Origin: Cellvibrio zantedeschiae | GTDB lineage: Bacteria; Pseudomonadota; Gammaproteobacteria; Pseudomonadales; Cellvibrionaceae | Length of the DNA: 64,000 nt | NCBI RefSeq assembly: GCF_014652535.1 | Contig: NZ_BMYZ01000001.1 | Location: 1,550,001-1,614,000 of the forward strand | Direction: 5' to 3' | Notes under the pieces: model-generated | Told to the model about the DNA's origin: nothing | Seen by the model: only the letters and a program-made list of their open reading frames with translations | Database searches by the model: none | Translations under genes and position numbers: made by a program | Shown here: in pieces, positions 16,253 through 23,793 of the stretch | Position numbering within the stretch: the stretch's first letter is position 1 | How the letters are laid out: every line of letters starts with the position of its first letter

Positions 16253-18010
16253 ATGCAGCAAATGATGCTGAAACTTGCGTTGCAACCGGGATGCATCATG
16301 CTTATGGCGATTATGCTTCTCATTTTATCCTCCTGTGGCGGCGGAGGTGGCGGCAGTGGCAGTAACCAGCTTAATCCTGTATCACAAGCTCCGGAATCTT
16401 CTTCATCAAACTCAAGCGCATCCTTATCCTCAATCAGCTCATCCAAAATTAGCTCAACATCCAGTTCTTCATCCCAATCCTCTGACTCAAACGTTATAGA
16501 TACAGTTACATTAAGTGGAACAATCACTTACGACTTTATTCCACACAACCTAAATCACATTGGATTAAATTATTCTGCCATTGAGCAAAGGCCGGTTCGT
16601 GGGGCAGTAGTAGAGCTACTGGATGATGTGGGGCAAGTTAAATCAGTTACTAGTACCGCTAATGATGGAAGTTACTCATTCACCTTACCCAAAAATTCTT
16701 TGGTGAAAGTGCGGGCCAAAGCGCATTTGTTTAAAAGCTCCGCGCCCAGCTGGAATTTTAAAGTTACTGATAACACCTCGAATAATGCTTTGTATGTTTT
16801 AGATGGTGCGCTCGCATCAGTAGGCTCGCAAAATTCAAAGCGAAACCTGAACGCGGTATCGGGTTGGGATGGTATGAATTATTCAGCTGCGCGGGCCGCA
16901 GCACCTTTCGCAATTCTGGACAATATTTACACTGCAGCAAATCGTGTAGTCGCAGCAGGAAATACTAAAAACCTAAGTTCATTAGAGTTGCGCTGGAGTA
17001 CAAAAAATTCAGTTGCAGAGGGAGACGCATCCAGAGGTGAAATCGGAACAAGTTATTACGATGGTTCGGCAATTTATATTTTAGGCGATGCTAATAATGA
17101 TACCGACGAATATGATCCGCATGTTTTGCTGCACGAGTGGGGTCATTATTTGGAGAGGGAAATCTACCGCTCCGACAGTGTTGGTGGCTCCCATGCAGAT
17201 GGTGATTCATTGGATTTGCGCGTAGCTATGTCAGAAGGATTTGCCAACGCTTTTTCAGGCATGATGATTAATGATGTGAGTTATGCAGACGCATCCGGCG
17301 TTTCGCAAGCCTCTGGCTTTTTCTTTAGCATTGGGCGGAAAAACCGCATTAATAAAGGCTTTTTTAGTGAAGGATCAATCGGGTCAGTTTTATTCAATTA
17401 TTACAGCAGTAACGAAAACAAAACGGCTAATGATTTTTCGCCAATACACAAGGTATTAAGTAGCGCTTCCTACATAGAAAATGACGCACTGACGAGCATT
17501 TATTTGTTTTATCATCAACTTAAAAATCAATTTCCTAACCACTCAGCCCTGTTTGGCAATTTGCTTCAGGAACAAAATATATTTGGCACTGATGAGTATG
17601 GGTTGAATGAATCTAATAGCGGCGGCTCGACATATACTTTGCCTGTTTACAGAAGTTTAACCACCAATAATGTGGCGGTGAACGTTTGCAGTACCGCAGA
17701 TTTTGGCAAGCAGAACAAGCTCGGAAATTCCCAATTCTTAAAGTTGAATATCGCTCAAGCGGGTATTTATAACCTTCGCCTAAACAAATCGGGTGGGGCA
17801 GATGTTGCATCGAAACCTGAATTTATTCTCTATCACAAGGGCGCAGTGCTTTATTATCTCCGCAATAATGTGGTGGATACAAATTCGGGCAACCTGAGCT
17901 TGGCGCAAGGTAATTATATTCTTGAAGTGTATGATTCAAATAATCAGGATGCCGAAAATACCGAAGAGAATACGACTTGCTTTAACGTTCGCGCAACGGC
18001 AACTATATAG
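16253..18010 (+). CDS. Lipoprotein zinc metallopeptidase with HEWGH motif
   Basis: A 585-residue exported lipoprotein: the signal peptide ends in the lipobox LSSC (Cys about 28), followed by a glycine run and a serine-rich linker to about residue 82. A carboxypeptidase-regulatory-like beta domain (about 85-170, including RGAVVELLDD and NDGSYSFTLP) precedes the catalytic region. H294-E295-x-x-H298 (HEWGH) is a zincin motif, and E328 in MSEGFANA is a suitable third zinc ligand. The C-terminus (about 480-585) is a beta-rich, PPC-like domain. No precise peptidase family is recognised. A second lipoprotein gene follows after 11 bp, and the two likely work together at the outer membrane. Confidence 0.75.
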   Translation: MQQMMLKLALQPGCIMLMAIMLLILSSCGGGGGGSGSNQLNPVSQAPESSSSNSSASLSSISSSKISSTSSSSSQSSDSNVIDTVTLSGTITYDFIPHNLNHIGLNYSAIEQRPVRGAVVELLDDVGQVKSVTSTANDGSYSFTLPKNSLVKVRAKAHLFKSSAPSWNFKVTDNTSNNALYVLDGALASVGSQNSKRNLNAVSGWDGMNYSAARAAAPFAILDNIYTAANRVVAAGNTKNLSSLELRWSTKNSVAEGDASRGEIGTSYYDGSAIYILGDANNDTDEYDPHVLLHEWGHYLEREIYRSDSVGGSHADGDSLDLRVAMSEGFANAFSGMMINDVSYADASGVSQASGFFFSIGRKNRINKGFFSEGSIGSVLFNYYSSNENKTANDFSPIHKVLSSASYIENDALTSIYLFYHQLKNQFPNHSALFGNLLQEQNIFGTDEYGLNESNSGGSTYTLPVYRSLTTNNVAVNVCSTADFGKQNKLGNSQFLKLNIAQAGIYNLRLNKSGGADVASKPEFILYHKGAVLYYLRNNVVDTNSGNLSLAQGNYILEVYDSNNQDAENTEENTTCFNVRATATI

Positions 18011-18021
18011 GTGACTACACA

Positions 18022-18552
18022 ATGAATTTGACCTATCCAAAAATCATTTTATTGATAAGTTTACTGCTTATTGGGTTGTCAGGCTGCCATGAGCAAACCT
18101 CAGAAACAACTCCGGGAAATGCAATAAATGCAGTTAAGAAAGCCAAACCCGGAGCCGCTATCAAGCTCGCTTCCAGCCCAACTTTATTCATTAATGCTAA
18201 TGAAATTGTAAAAACTGAGTTGTTGTTTGACGTCGCCGATACAAGCGGGCAATTGCATTTGGAGTTTTTCCCGTCGAATGGACTGGATATCCTTGATACA
18301 TCTACGCGAGCCAGTGTTGATCTTCAGGGGACTAAGCCGGTAAAAATTCCGGTGGCTTTACGTGCATTGGAAAATGGACGTTATTATTTAAATATTCACG
18401 CAAGTATTGATTCCGGGGAATCGGTGTCTAGCCGCAGTTTAGCCGTAATCCTTCAGGTGGGTCCGCTCCTTGAAAAGTCGACGCAATTCAAAAAAACATC
18501 CGGTGAGCAAGTTATTTCATTGCCCGCGCAGGAAACCATTTCTAACCAATAA
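18022..18552 (+). CDS. Predicted lipoprotein, partner of the metallopeptidase
   Basis: A 176-residue lipoprotein with lipobox LSGC (Cys about 22). The mature part has alternating beta-strand character, reminiscent of an immunoglobulin-like domain (KPVKIPVALRAL, then GRYYLNIHASI). No known family is recognised. It sits 11 bp after the HEWGH lipoprotein and is almost certainly co-expressed; it may be an accessory or inhibitor-like subunit (inference). A TATAAT at 18583-18588 after it probably belongs to the next gene. Confidence 0.65.
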   Translation: MNLTYPKIILLISLLLIGLSGCHEQTSETTPGNAINAVKKAKPGAAIKLASSPTLFINANEIVKTELLFDVADTSGQLHLEFFPSNGLDILDTSTRASVDLQGTKPVKIPVALRALENGRYYLNIHASIDSGESVSSRSLAVILQVGPLLEKSTQFKKTSGEQVISLPAQETISNQ

Positions 18553-18625
18553 TTCACGTCTGCAAAGATAGCTCAGCTCCGTTATAATTAACTTATTTGC
18601 TCTCATTAGAGGTTGTAACTTAATT

Positions 18626-19666
18626 ATGACAAATCGACGCCTTCCCGCCGAATGGGAGCCGCAAGATGCCATTCTTCTCGCCTGGCCACATAAAGATACC
18701 GGATGGAGCGGACAACTTGACGAATTGACACAGCTTTACGAAGCGCTGGTTTCAGTCATCTGTGATTTTGCTGACCTGGTGATTGCAATTCCCGAAGGCG
18801 AAATTGAAGATGTTCGCGCTCGCTTGGCTGCGATGGATGTCCCGCTCGAATATGTTTATTTCTATCCGGTAGTTTCTAATGATACCTGGGCTCGCGATTT
18901 TGGTCCCGTCACTGTTCAAACAGAAGAGGGTATGAAATTAATAGACTTTGGCTTTAATGCTTGGGGTGGAAAATATCCATTCGATTTGGATAGCAAAATC
19001 ACTCAAAGACTCCGCGAGCTTGGCGCATTTCCTTCCGCACAGTATGAAGCGCTTGATTTTATTTTGGAGGGCGGTTCGATTGAAAGCGATGGCAAAGGGA
19101 CGCTGCTTACCACTACTTCATGTTTGCTAAACAAAAATCGGAATCCGGGTTTATCCAAAGAGCAAATTGAAGAGCAACTAAAAAATACCTTGGGCATCAA
19201 AAAAATAAATTGGATTAGCTCGGGCTATTTGGCTGGTGACGACACTGATGGTCATGTTGATGTGTTAGCAAGATTTTGTCCGCAAGATACTATTGTCTAT
19301 ACAGCATGTGATGATGAGCAAGACGAGCATTATGCGGCACTCAAACAAATGGAAGCAGAGTTAAAAGCCATGACAAACGCGGAAGGGCAGTCTTACCGTT
19401 TGCTTGCTTTACCTTGGCCAGGTGCCAAATTTAATGATAGTGATGAGCGCGTGCCAGCAACTTACGCTAATTTTTTAATCGTTAATGAAGCAGTTTTAGT
19501 CCCTATTTACGATTCATTAAGCGATGAAGACGCGCTGGATGTTATATCGCAAGCTTTCCCCGGTTATGAAATTTTTGGTATTCCCTGCTCGTCATTAATC
19601 GAGCGTGGCGGAAGCCTTCACTGTATTACTATGCAATTACCAGAAGGTGTGCTTTTACAGGCCTAG
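18626..19666 (+). CDS. aguA: Agmatine deiminase
   Basis: A 346-residue guanidino-modifying enzyme of the agmatine deiminase / peptidyl-arginine deiminase superfamily, expected to convert agmatine to N-carbamoylputrescine and ammonia. Conserved patches are LAWPHKDTGW, NDTWARDFGP, LEGGSIESDG, GDDTDGHVD (catalytic Asp/His) and GGSLHCITMQ with nucleophile C333. The partner N-carbamoylputrescine amidohydrolase gene usually found beside it is not in this window. A diguanylate cyclase gene starts 51 bp downstream. The symbol rests on family identity; other guanidines remain possible. Confidence 0.87.
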   Translation: MTNRRLPAEWEPQDAILLAWPHKDTGWSGQLDELTQLYEALVSVICDFADLVIAIPEGEIEDVRARLAAMDVPLEYVYFYPVVSNDTWARDFGPVTVQTEEGMKLIDFGFNAWGGKYPFDLDSKITQRLRELGAFPSAQYEALDFILEGGSIESDGKGTLLTTTSCLLNKNRNPGLSKEQIEEQLKNTLGIKKINWISSGYLAGDDTDGHVDVLARFCPQDTIVYTACDDEQDEHYAALKQMEAELKAMTNAEGQSYRLLALPWPGAKFNDSDERVPATYANFLIVNEAVLVPIYDSLSDEDALDVISQAFPGYEIFGIPCSSLIERGGSLHCITMQLPEGVLLQA

Positions 19667-19717
19667 ATTCATTTAAACGCTATACTCAATTCTTATTAAT
19701 AAACATATGGTTTTTTA

Positions 19718-20422
19718 GTGATTATGGATGCAGCTTCAGACGAGAATGGTACGCAAACTTTGGTTTGTAAACGCAGTGATGATACTTGCCAATTTTTAAG
19801 TGAAATTGTCGAGTTGCGTAAGGAAGTGAATTCATTGACCGAGCTGGTGCGAACCGATGCGCTTACCGGGTTGTATAATTTTCGTTTTTTCAATGAAACT
19901 ATCGCGCTTGAAATGGAGCGCACTCGTCGCGGTACCCAACCGCTCTCCATGATTCTGCTCGACATAGACCACTTTAAAAAGTTTAACGATACCTGGGGGC
20001 ATGAAACAGGTAATCATGCTCTGGTTCACATTGCCAACTTAATCAAAGTGGCAGTGCGTAAGCTGGATTTCCCTTGTCGTTTTGGCGGTGAAGAGTTTGT
20101 CATACTCTTACCCAACAGTGATTTGCGGCAAGCTGCAAATGTAGCGGAGCGTTTGCGCGAGATGATTGCAACAACTCCATTGCACCTAACCGGGCAAGCC
20201 CCTATAAGCATAACCGCAAGCTTGGGTGTTGATCAGTTCTCATCCACTCACAGTGAAACCAGCCAAGATTTTGTCCAGCGAGTCGATTCATGGCTTTATA
20301 AATCCAAGGATAAAGGTCGCAATCAAGTGACTTATCCTGATCTAACAACCCAGGCACGAACTGAGTCAGTAACGCAGGAAGAAAAAAATGCGTTGTTTGG
20401 TGCGGTAGGTAACGAAGATTAA
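19718..20422 (+). CDS. GGDEF diguanylate cyclase with I-site
   Basis: A 234-residue protein with a short N-terminal region that looks like a coiled coil (EIVELRKEVNSLTELVRTD) and a GGDEF domain (about 45-205). The active site is GGEEF at 123-127, a catalytically competent variant. R114-K-L-D117 five residues before it matches the inhibitory I-site, so product feedback is expected. No sensory domain or membrane segment is present. GTG 19718 is used; an ATG six bases later is equally possible. It makes c-di-GMP, for which a PilZ receptor is encoded at 62555. Confidence 0.9.
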   Translation: MIMDAASDENGTQTLVCKRSDDTCQFLSEIVELRKEVNSLTELVRTDALTGLYNFRFFNETIALEMERTRRGTQPLSMILLDIDHFKKFNDTWGHETGNHALVHIANLIKVAVRKLDFPCRFGGEEFVILLPNSDLRQAANVAERLREMIATTPLHLTGQAPISITASLGVDQFSSTHSETSQDFVQRVDSWLYKSKDKGRNQVTYPDLTTQARTESVTQEEKNALFGAVGNED

Positions 20423-20444
20423 TGCGCAACGAGGTTAGAATTTC

Positions 20445-20918
20445 ATGGCGTTCCCAAAGATAGGAAACATAGCACCTGATTTTTCACTGTTAAATCAATC
20501 TAATGAAATTATTCAGCTGAAAGATTTTAAAGGTAAAAGTAATGTTCTCGTTTATTTTTACCCCAAGGCCGCTACTCCTGGCTGCACTGTACAAGCATGC
20601 GGTATTAGGGATTACGCCGCGGAATTTAAAAAATTAAATACCCGCGTGTTCGCTATCAGCCCTGATAGTCCAGCAAAGTTGCAGAAATTTGCTACCAAGT
20701 ATGATCTGGAATTTGATTTGCTTTCAGATGAGGATCATGCAGTTGCTGACGCTTATGGAGTATGGGGTCTTAAGAAATTTATGGGGCGTGAATTCATGGG
20801 GATAATACGCACCAGTTTCATCATTGATCAAAGTGGTCGACTGGTTAAGATCCTCGAAAAGGTGAATACCAAGACCCACAATGATGATGTGATTGATTAT
20901 ATCAAAACGTTGCCCTAA
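20445..20918 (+). CDS. bcp: Thiol peroxidase, Bcp/PrxQ-type peroxiredoxin
   Basis: A 157-residue peroxiredoxin. The peroxidatic cysteine lies in TPGCTVQACG, with the resolving cysteine five residues later, the CxxxxC arrangement of atypical 2-Cys Bcp/PrxQ enzymes. The N-terminal IAPDFSLLNQ and the YFYPKAATPG strand are typical. It reduces hydrogen and organic peroxides with thioredoxin. It follows the cyclase gene by 22 bp and may share its transcript. Length matches the family. Confidence 0.92.
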   Translation: MAFPKIGNIAPDFSLLNQSNEIIQLKDFKGKSNVLVYFYPKAATPGCTVQACGIRDYAAEFKKLNTRVFAISPDSPAKLQKFATKYDLEFDLLSDEDHAVADAYGVWGLKKFMGREFMGIIRTSFIIDQSGRLVKILEKVNTKTHNDDVIDYIKTLP

Positions 20919-21110
20919 GTGCGTAATGATATATAAATCACAAAATTAGTGATTACTTGAGGTTTTTCACGCTTAATTGATGGCGCATAAAATTTATTGA
21001 CTATAATCTCACCAAGTGCGAAGGCGTGCCTTGATGATATAAGCAGTAACTTAGTTTCTAACCGAGTTTTTATTTAAACACCATGCCTGGTGGCGTAAGG
21101 AGAGGCCTGA

Positions 21111-21554
21111 ATGATTCAGCTACAGCGTAATTACCGTAATGACACCATTTCATCTGAAGGTGAATTTAGCCAATCAGATGTACGTTCTTACGAAGAGTAC
21201 TTATCTCTGGCCAGAATTCCTCACTGCGAGGGAGTATCTGCACGAGTTGTTAACGCACTGCACGCTCGTGTAGGGCACGCTGATTTGTCTATCGATAAAA
21301 TCGCAGATGATATTGGATTATCCAAACGAACCTTGCAACGTCGGCTTCAACAGCAAAACGCAAATTTTGCACAGCTGCGTGATGACGTAAGATTCCATTA
21401 TTCGATCAAATACTTAATTGATGATCATATGAGTGTTGATCTGGTTTCCAAAGCGCTGGATTTTTCTGACAGAACCAGTTTTACCAATGCATTCAAGCGT
21501 TGGACTGGCCTGTCACCCAGCGTCTTCCGCAAGCTGTTCCGCGATTACGCCTAA
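21111..21554 (+). CDS. AraC-family DNA-binding protein, single HTH domain
   Basis: A 147-residue regulator. The C-terminal 100 residues form the twin helix-turn-helix of AraC/XylS proteins (IADDIGLSKRTLQRRLQQ, then VSKALDFSDRTSFTNAFKRW and GLSPSVFRK). The N-terminal 50 residues are too short for a normal effector domain, so it may be constitutive or respond through partners. A GGAGAGG ribosome-binding site precedes the ATG, and TATAAT at 21002-21007 with TTGATG upstream may be its promoter. Target genes cannot be told. Confidence 0.85.
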   Translation: MIQLQRNYRNDTISSEGEFSQSDVRSYEEYLSLARIPHCEGVSARVVNALHARVGHADLSIDKIADDIGLSKRTLQRRLQQQNANFAQLRDDVRFHYSIKYLIDDHMSVDLVSKALDFSDRTSFTNAFKRWTGLSPSVFRKLFRDYA

Positions 21555-21579
21555 CTGCTAATTCACCTCTCTAACGATT

Positions 21580-21628
21580 AGCGCTAATTGCTTGCCCTAT
21601 GCAAAACGGGTACAGTTAGCGCTTTTTA
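21580..21628 (+). terminator. Intrinsic terminator after the AraC-type gene
   Basis: AGCGCTAATTG at 21580-21590 pairs with CAGTTAGCGCT at 21613-21623 (one G-U pair) and is followed by a TTTTT run. It lies between the AraC-type gene and yajC. Confidence 0.7.
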
Positions 21629-21645
21629 ATTGTTAGGGGTTTCCC

Positions 21646-21993
21646 ATGAGTTTTTTCGTTTCTTCCGCTGTCGCACAAACAACTGCCGCCCAAGCTAAAC
21701 CTGCTGGTTTCGATCCAGTCATGATTATCATGATGGTAGGTATGTTTGCGTTTATGTATTTCTTTATTATTCGCCCGCAACGCAAACGTCAAAAAGAACA
21801 TCAGGATTTGGTCAGCGCTTTGGCGAAAGGTGATGAAGTGGTGATGACCAGTGGCATGCTCGGCAAAGTAGTAAAGGTTGATGAAAATTATGTGGTAATT
21901 GAAACTGGTAACAATATTGAGCTCAAGTTTCAAAAAGTTGCGGTTCACGCAGTTTTACCAAAAGGCACTATCAAATCTATTGAAGCGGCTTAA
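21646..21993 (+). CDS. yajC: Preprotein translocase accessory subunit YajC
   Basis: A 115-residue small membrane protein. A single membrane helix at about 24-44 (MIIMMVGMFAFMYFFIIRPQ) with the diagnostic RPQRKRQKEHQ directly behind it, then a basic, SH3-like cytoplasmic region (KGDEVVMTSGMLGKV). YajC associates with SecDF in protein export. In most relatives it sits between tgt and secD; here no secD or secF follows and the next genes are convergent tus genes 8 bp away. A 10-bp stem at 22027-22061 inside the tusE end might stop its transcript. Either the operon is rearranged or this is a second copy. Confidence 0.92.
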   Translation: MSFFVSSAVAQTTAAQAKPAGFDPVMIIMMVGMFAFMYFFIIRPQRKRQKEHQDLVSALAKGDEVVMTSGMLGKVVKVDENYVVIETGNNIELKFQKVAVHAVLPKGTIKSIEAA

Positions 21994-22001
21994 TCAACTC
22001 A

Positions 22002-22334
22002 TCACAGGCAATTAGCCGGTTTTGGAAGCCCTGCAATTTTACTAACAAATTTTGCAGGGCTGATTGGAAATAATTGTAATAAATAAATACTTTTCCCTTT
22101 TTCTGCCCCAAGCATTTGTTCTGTTCGTTTCACCAGTGCGCGCATAGACGGTGAAATTTGAAATGTCTGATAAAAATCCCGCACCAGATAAATAATTTCC
22201 CAATGCGCATCTGTTAAATCAATGTTGTCGTTTGTTGCGAGAGCATGAGCAACAGATTCATTCCAGTCTGTCAGGTTTTTCAAAAATCCTTCTTTATCCA
22301 GCTCTATTAATTGCCCATTTACGGCGAGTTGCAT
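22002..22334 (-). CDS. tusE: Sulfurtransferase TusE (DsrC family)
   Basis: A 110-residue DsrC/TusE protein that receives sulfur from TusBCD and passes it to MnmA for 2-thiouridine at tRNA wobble positions. The C-terminal arm ends GLPKPANCL, placing the essential cysteine next to last as in the family. ATG 22334 is chosen because it follows the tusB stop codon by one base (TGA-T-ATG) and matches the family start; the frame is open further upstream inside tusB. It is the last gene of tusDCBE. Confidence 0.93.
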   Translation of the reverse strand: MQLAVNGQLIELDKEGFLKNLTDWNESVAHALATNDNIDLTDAHWEIIYLVRDFYQTFQISPSMRALVKRTEQMLGAEKGKSIYLLQLFPISPAKFVSKIAGLPKPANCL

Positions 22335-22335
22335 A

Positions 22336-22644
22336 TCAATACCAGCTTTGCACACAATTGTGTTCAATGCTCAACTGAACGAAACCATTGTAATCTGTCA
22401 GGGATATATCATCGCGCACTTTTTCTTTCAGGCCTCGCGCAATTACGTCACTCGTGAGTGCATAAACTTTAAGGCCTGAATTAATTAGTGTAGAAAGTTC
22501 TTCAGCGCAAGGTGCTGTACCTAGCGCGCCAAAAACACCGTCTTCCAACAGCAGAATACCATCTTGATTGCCGCACACCTGTAAGCAAGACGCCAGGGTT
22601 GTGTGGGAAAATGGTGATTTATTTATTGTATGTAAAGTGCTCAT
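22336..22644 (-). CDS. tusB: Sulfur relay protein TusB (DsrH)
   Basis: A 102-residue DsrH/TusB subunit of the TusBCD hexamer. Typical elements are MSTLHTINKSP, ILLLEDGVFGA and a short C-terminus in SWY. It starts one base after the tusC stop codon and is followed directly by tusE, so translation is tightly coupled. It structurally supports sulfur transfer from TusA towards TusE. Confidence 0.92.
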   Translation of the reverse strand: MSTLHTINKSPFSHTTLASCLQVCGNQDGILLLEDGVFGALGTAPCAEELSTLINSGLKVYALTSDVIARGLKEKVRDDISLTDYNGFVQLSIEHNCVQSWY

Positions 22645-22645
22645 A

Positions 22646-23020
22646 TTAAAAGCTCAGCAGCTGATCTTGCTGTGCCAGTAAACTGCAGACAGCTTTGCTA
22701 TCTATAATCTGGACACTATCTAAAACAAGTTCATTTATTGTTATTTGTCGTTTTATTAGCGATTCATAGTGTACATAAATCGAATTAATTTCATAGAGCG
22801 GCAGTACCGGCAAAATGGCCGAAAAGTTTTTTTGCCCAATTTGTTCAGTGTTTTGATTTGCCAATAGCTGGAAAACGCCATCATCCATAAACAATAAACC
22901 CAGCTGTTGCTCATAAGCTGAAGCAGCAAGAATTGCATCCAGAGCGTCCTTGGCAAGTGATGAGCCGTAGGGGGCGTGGCGACTAATAAATAATAATTTT
23001 TTTGATGGAACACCGCTCAT
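22646..23020 (-). CDS. tusC: Sulfur relay protein TusC (DsrF)
   Basis: A 124-residue DsrF/TusC subunit. The family's RHAPYGSSLAKDALDAILA and LLFMDDGVFQLL are both clear. It lies two bases after tusD and one base before tusB. It is part of the TusBCD complex for tRNA 2-thiolation. Confidence 0.93.
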   Translation of the reverse strand: MSGVPSKKLLFISRHAPYGSSLAKDALDAILAASAYEQQLGLLFMDDGVFQLLANQNTEQIGQKNFSAILPVLPLYEINSIYVHYESLIKRQITINELVLDSVQIIDSKAVCSLLAQQDQLLSF

Positions 23021-23022
23021 GA

Positions 23023-23415
23023 CTAGCTCCCAAATGTGATGAGTCGGTCAGATACAACTGCAGCATCAACCAGTTGGCCAAGGCCGCTAATCTCAAAGCC
23101 TTCTGCTAAATTTGCGGCATGCTTTTCATAGCGCGCGGCTTCTTGTTCATTTAGTAAGCCACGTTTTAAGGCTGCAGCAATACACACTACCAAATCCACA
23201 TTATATTTTTGTGCGAGCTGCTGCCAATTTTGTGTGTAGTGTGATTCATCTTGCTGTGGTGTTGCGAGTGAGGATGCAGCATGAATTGCGTCGTGATAAA
23301 AAAATACACGGTAAAGCGAGTTGCCGCTTTCCAGCAACGCTAGCGCAAACCTGTAAGCGCTATCGCTTGCCTGGGAAGAATAGGGAGCAGCGTATATGGC
23401 GATTGAAAAAATCAT
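23023..23415 (-). CDS. tusD: Sulfur relay protein TusD (DsrE)
   Basis: A 130-residue DsrE-like sulfurtransferase. The active cysteine lies in VVCIAAALKRGLL, the conserved context for the TusD persulfide cysteine. The N-terminus FSIAIYAAPYSSQASDSAYRFA matches the family. It is first in tusDCBE, with the tRNA-Ser gene about 125 bp upstream on the same strand; a terminator lies between them. Confidence 0.94.
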   Translation of the reverse strand: MIFSIAIYAAPYSSQASDSAYRFALALLESGNSLYRVFFYHDAIHAASSLATPQQDESHYTQNWQQLAQKYNVDLVVCIAAALKRGLLNEQEAARYEKHAANLAEGFEISGLGQLVDAAVVSDRLITFGS

Positions 23416-23492
23416 CGTGACTCAATGCTTATGGCAAAAGATGATTGATAACACAAGGAATGATTAAAGCAGCAGTGTAATCTGTGCGGCAC

Positions 23493-23532
23493 AAATAAAA
23501 AAGGCACCATTTTCATGGTGCCTTTTTTATTT
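23493..23532. terminator. Bidirectional terminator behind tRNA-Ser
   Basis: AAAAAGGCACCAT and its complement ATGGTGCCTTTTTT flank a 4-base loop, with A- and T-rich flanks on both sides. It directly follows the tRNA-Ser 3' end in the minus direction and separates it from tusD. Confidence 0.85.
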
Positions 23533-23539
23533 GTAAATA

Positions 23540-23630
23540 TGGCGGAAGGGCAGGGATTTGAACCCTGGGTAGGCTATAAACCTACGCCGGTTTTCAAGAC
23601 CGGTGCATTAAACCACTCTGCCACCCTTCC
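23540..23630 (-). tRNA. tRNA-Ser(UGA)
   Basis: A 91-base class II tRNA on the minus strand. The acceptor arm GGAAGGG pairs with CCCTTCC before an encoded CCA (23540-23542). The anticodon loop is CTTGAAA with anticodon TGA, there is a long variable arm, and the T loop reads GGTTCAAATCC. It therefore reads UCA and related serine codons. In Pseudomonas relatives a serine tRNA also neighbours the tus operon (recollection). Confidence 0.96.
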
Positions 23631-23724
23631 GTTGAGGCGCAAATTATACATAGGTTTTTCAGATCAGCAATACGCAATGAACAAAAAAATGCATATAACA
23701 GTAAGATTTTTTCCAAACAAAAAT

Positions 23725-23763
23725 CTCTAAAAACAAAAGCCGAACAAGATGCTCGGCTTTTGT
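23725..23763 (-). terminator. Intrinsic terminator of rne
   Basis: ACAAAAGCCGA at 23733-23743 pairs perfectly with TCGGCTTTTGT at 23753-23763. In the minus direction it is followed by a T-rich run, about 30 bases after the rne stop codon. Confidence 0.85.
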
Positions 23764-23793
23764 ACTAACGCGAATAACGAATGAGCAAAAATC

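Noticed and set aside
16195-16527. Minus-strand acidic open frame at the start of the lipoprotein metallopeptidase gene
   Set aside because: It is the complement of the serine-rich linker codons; no start signal or similarity.
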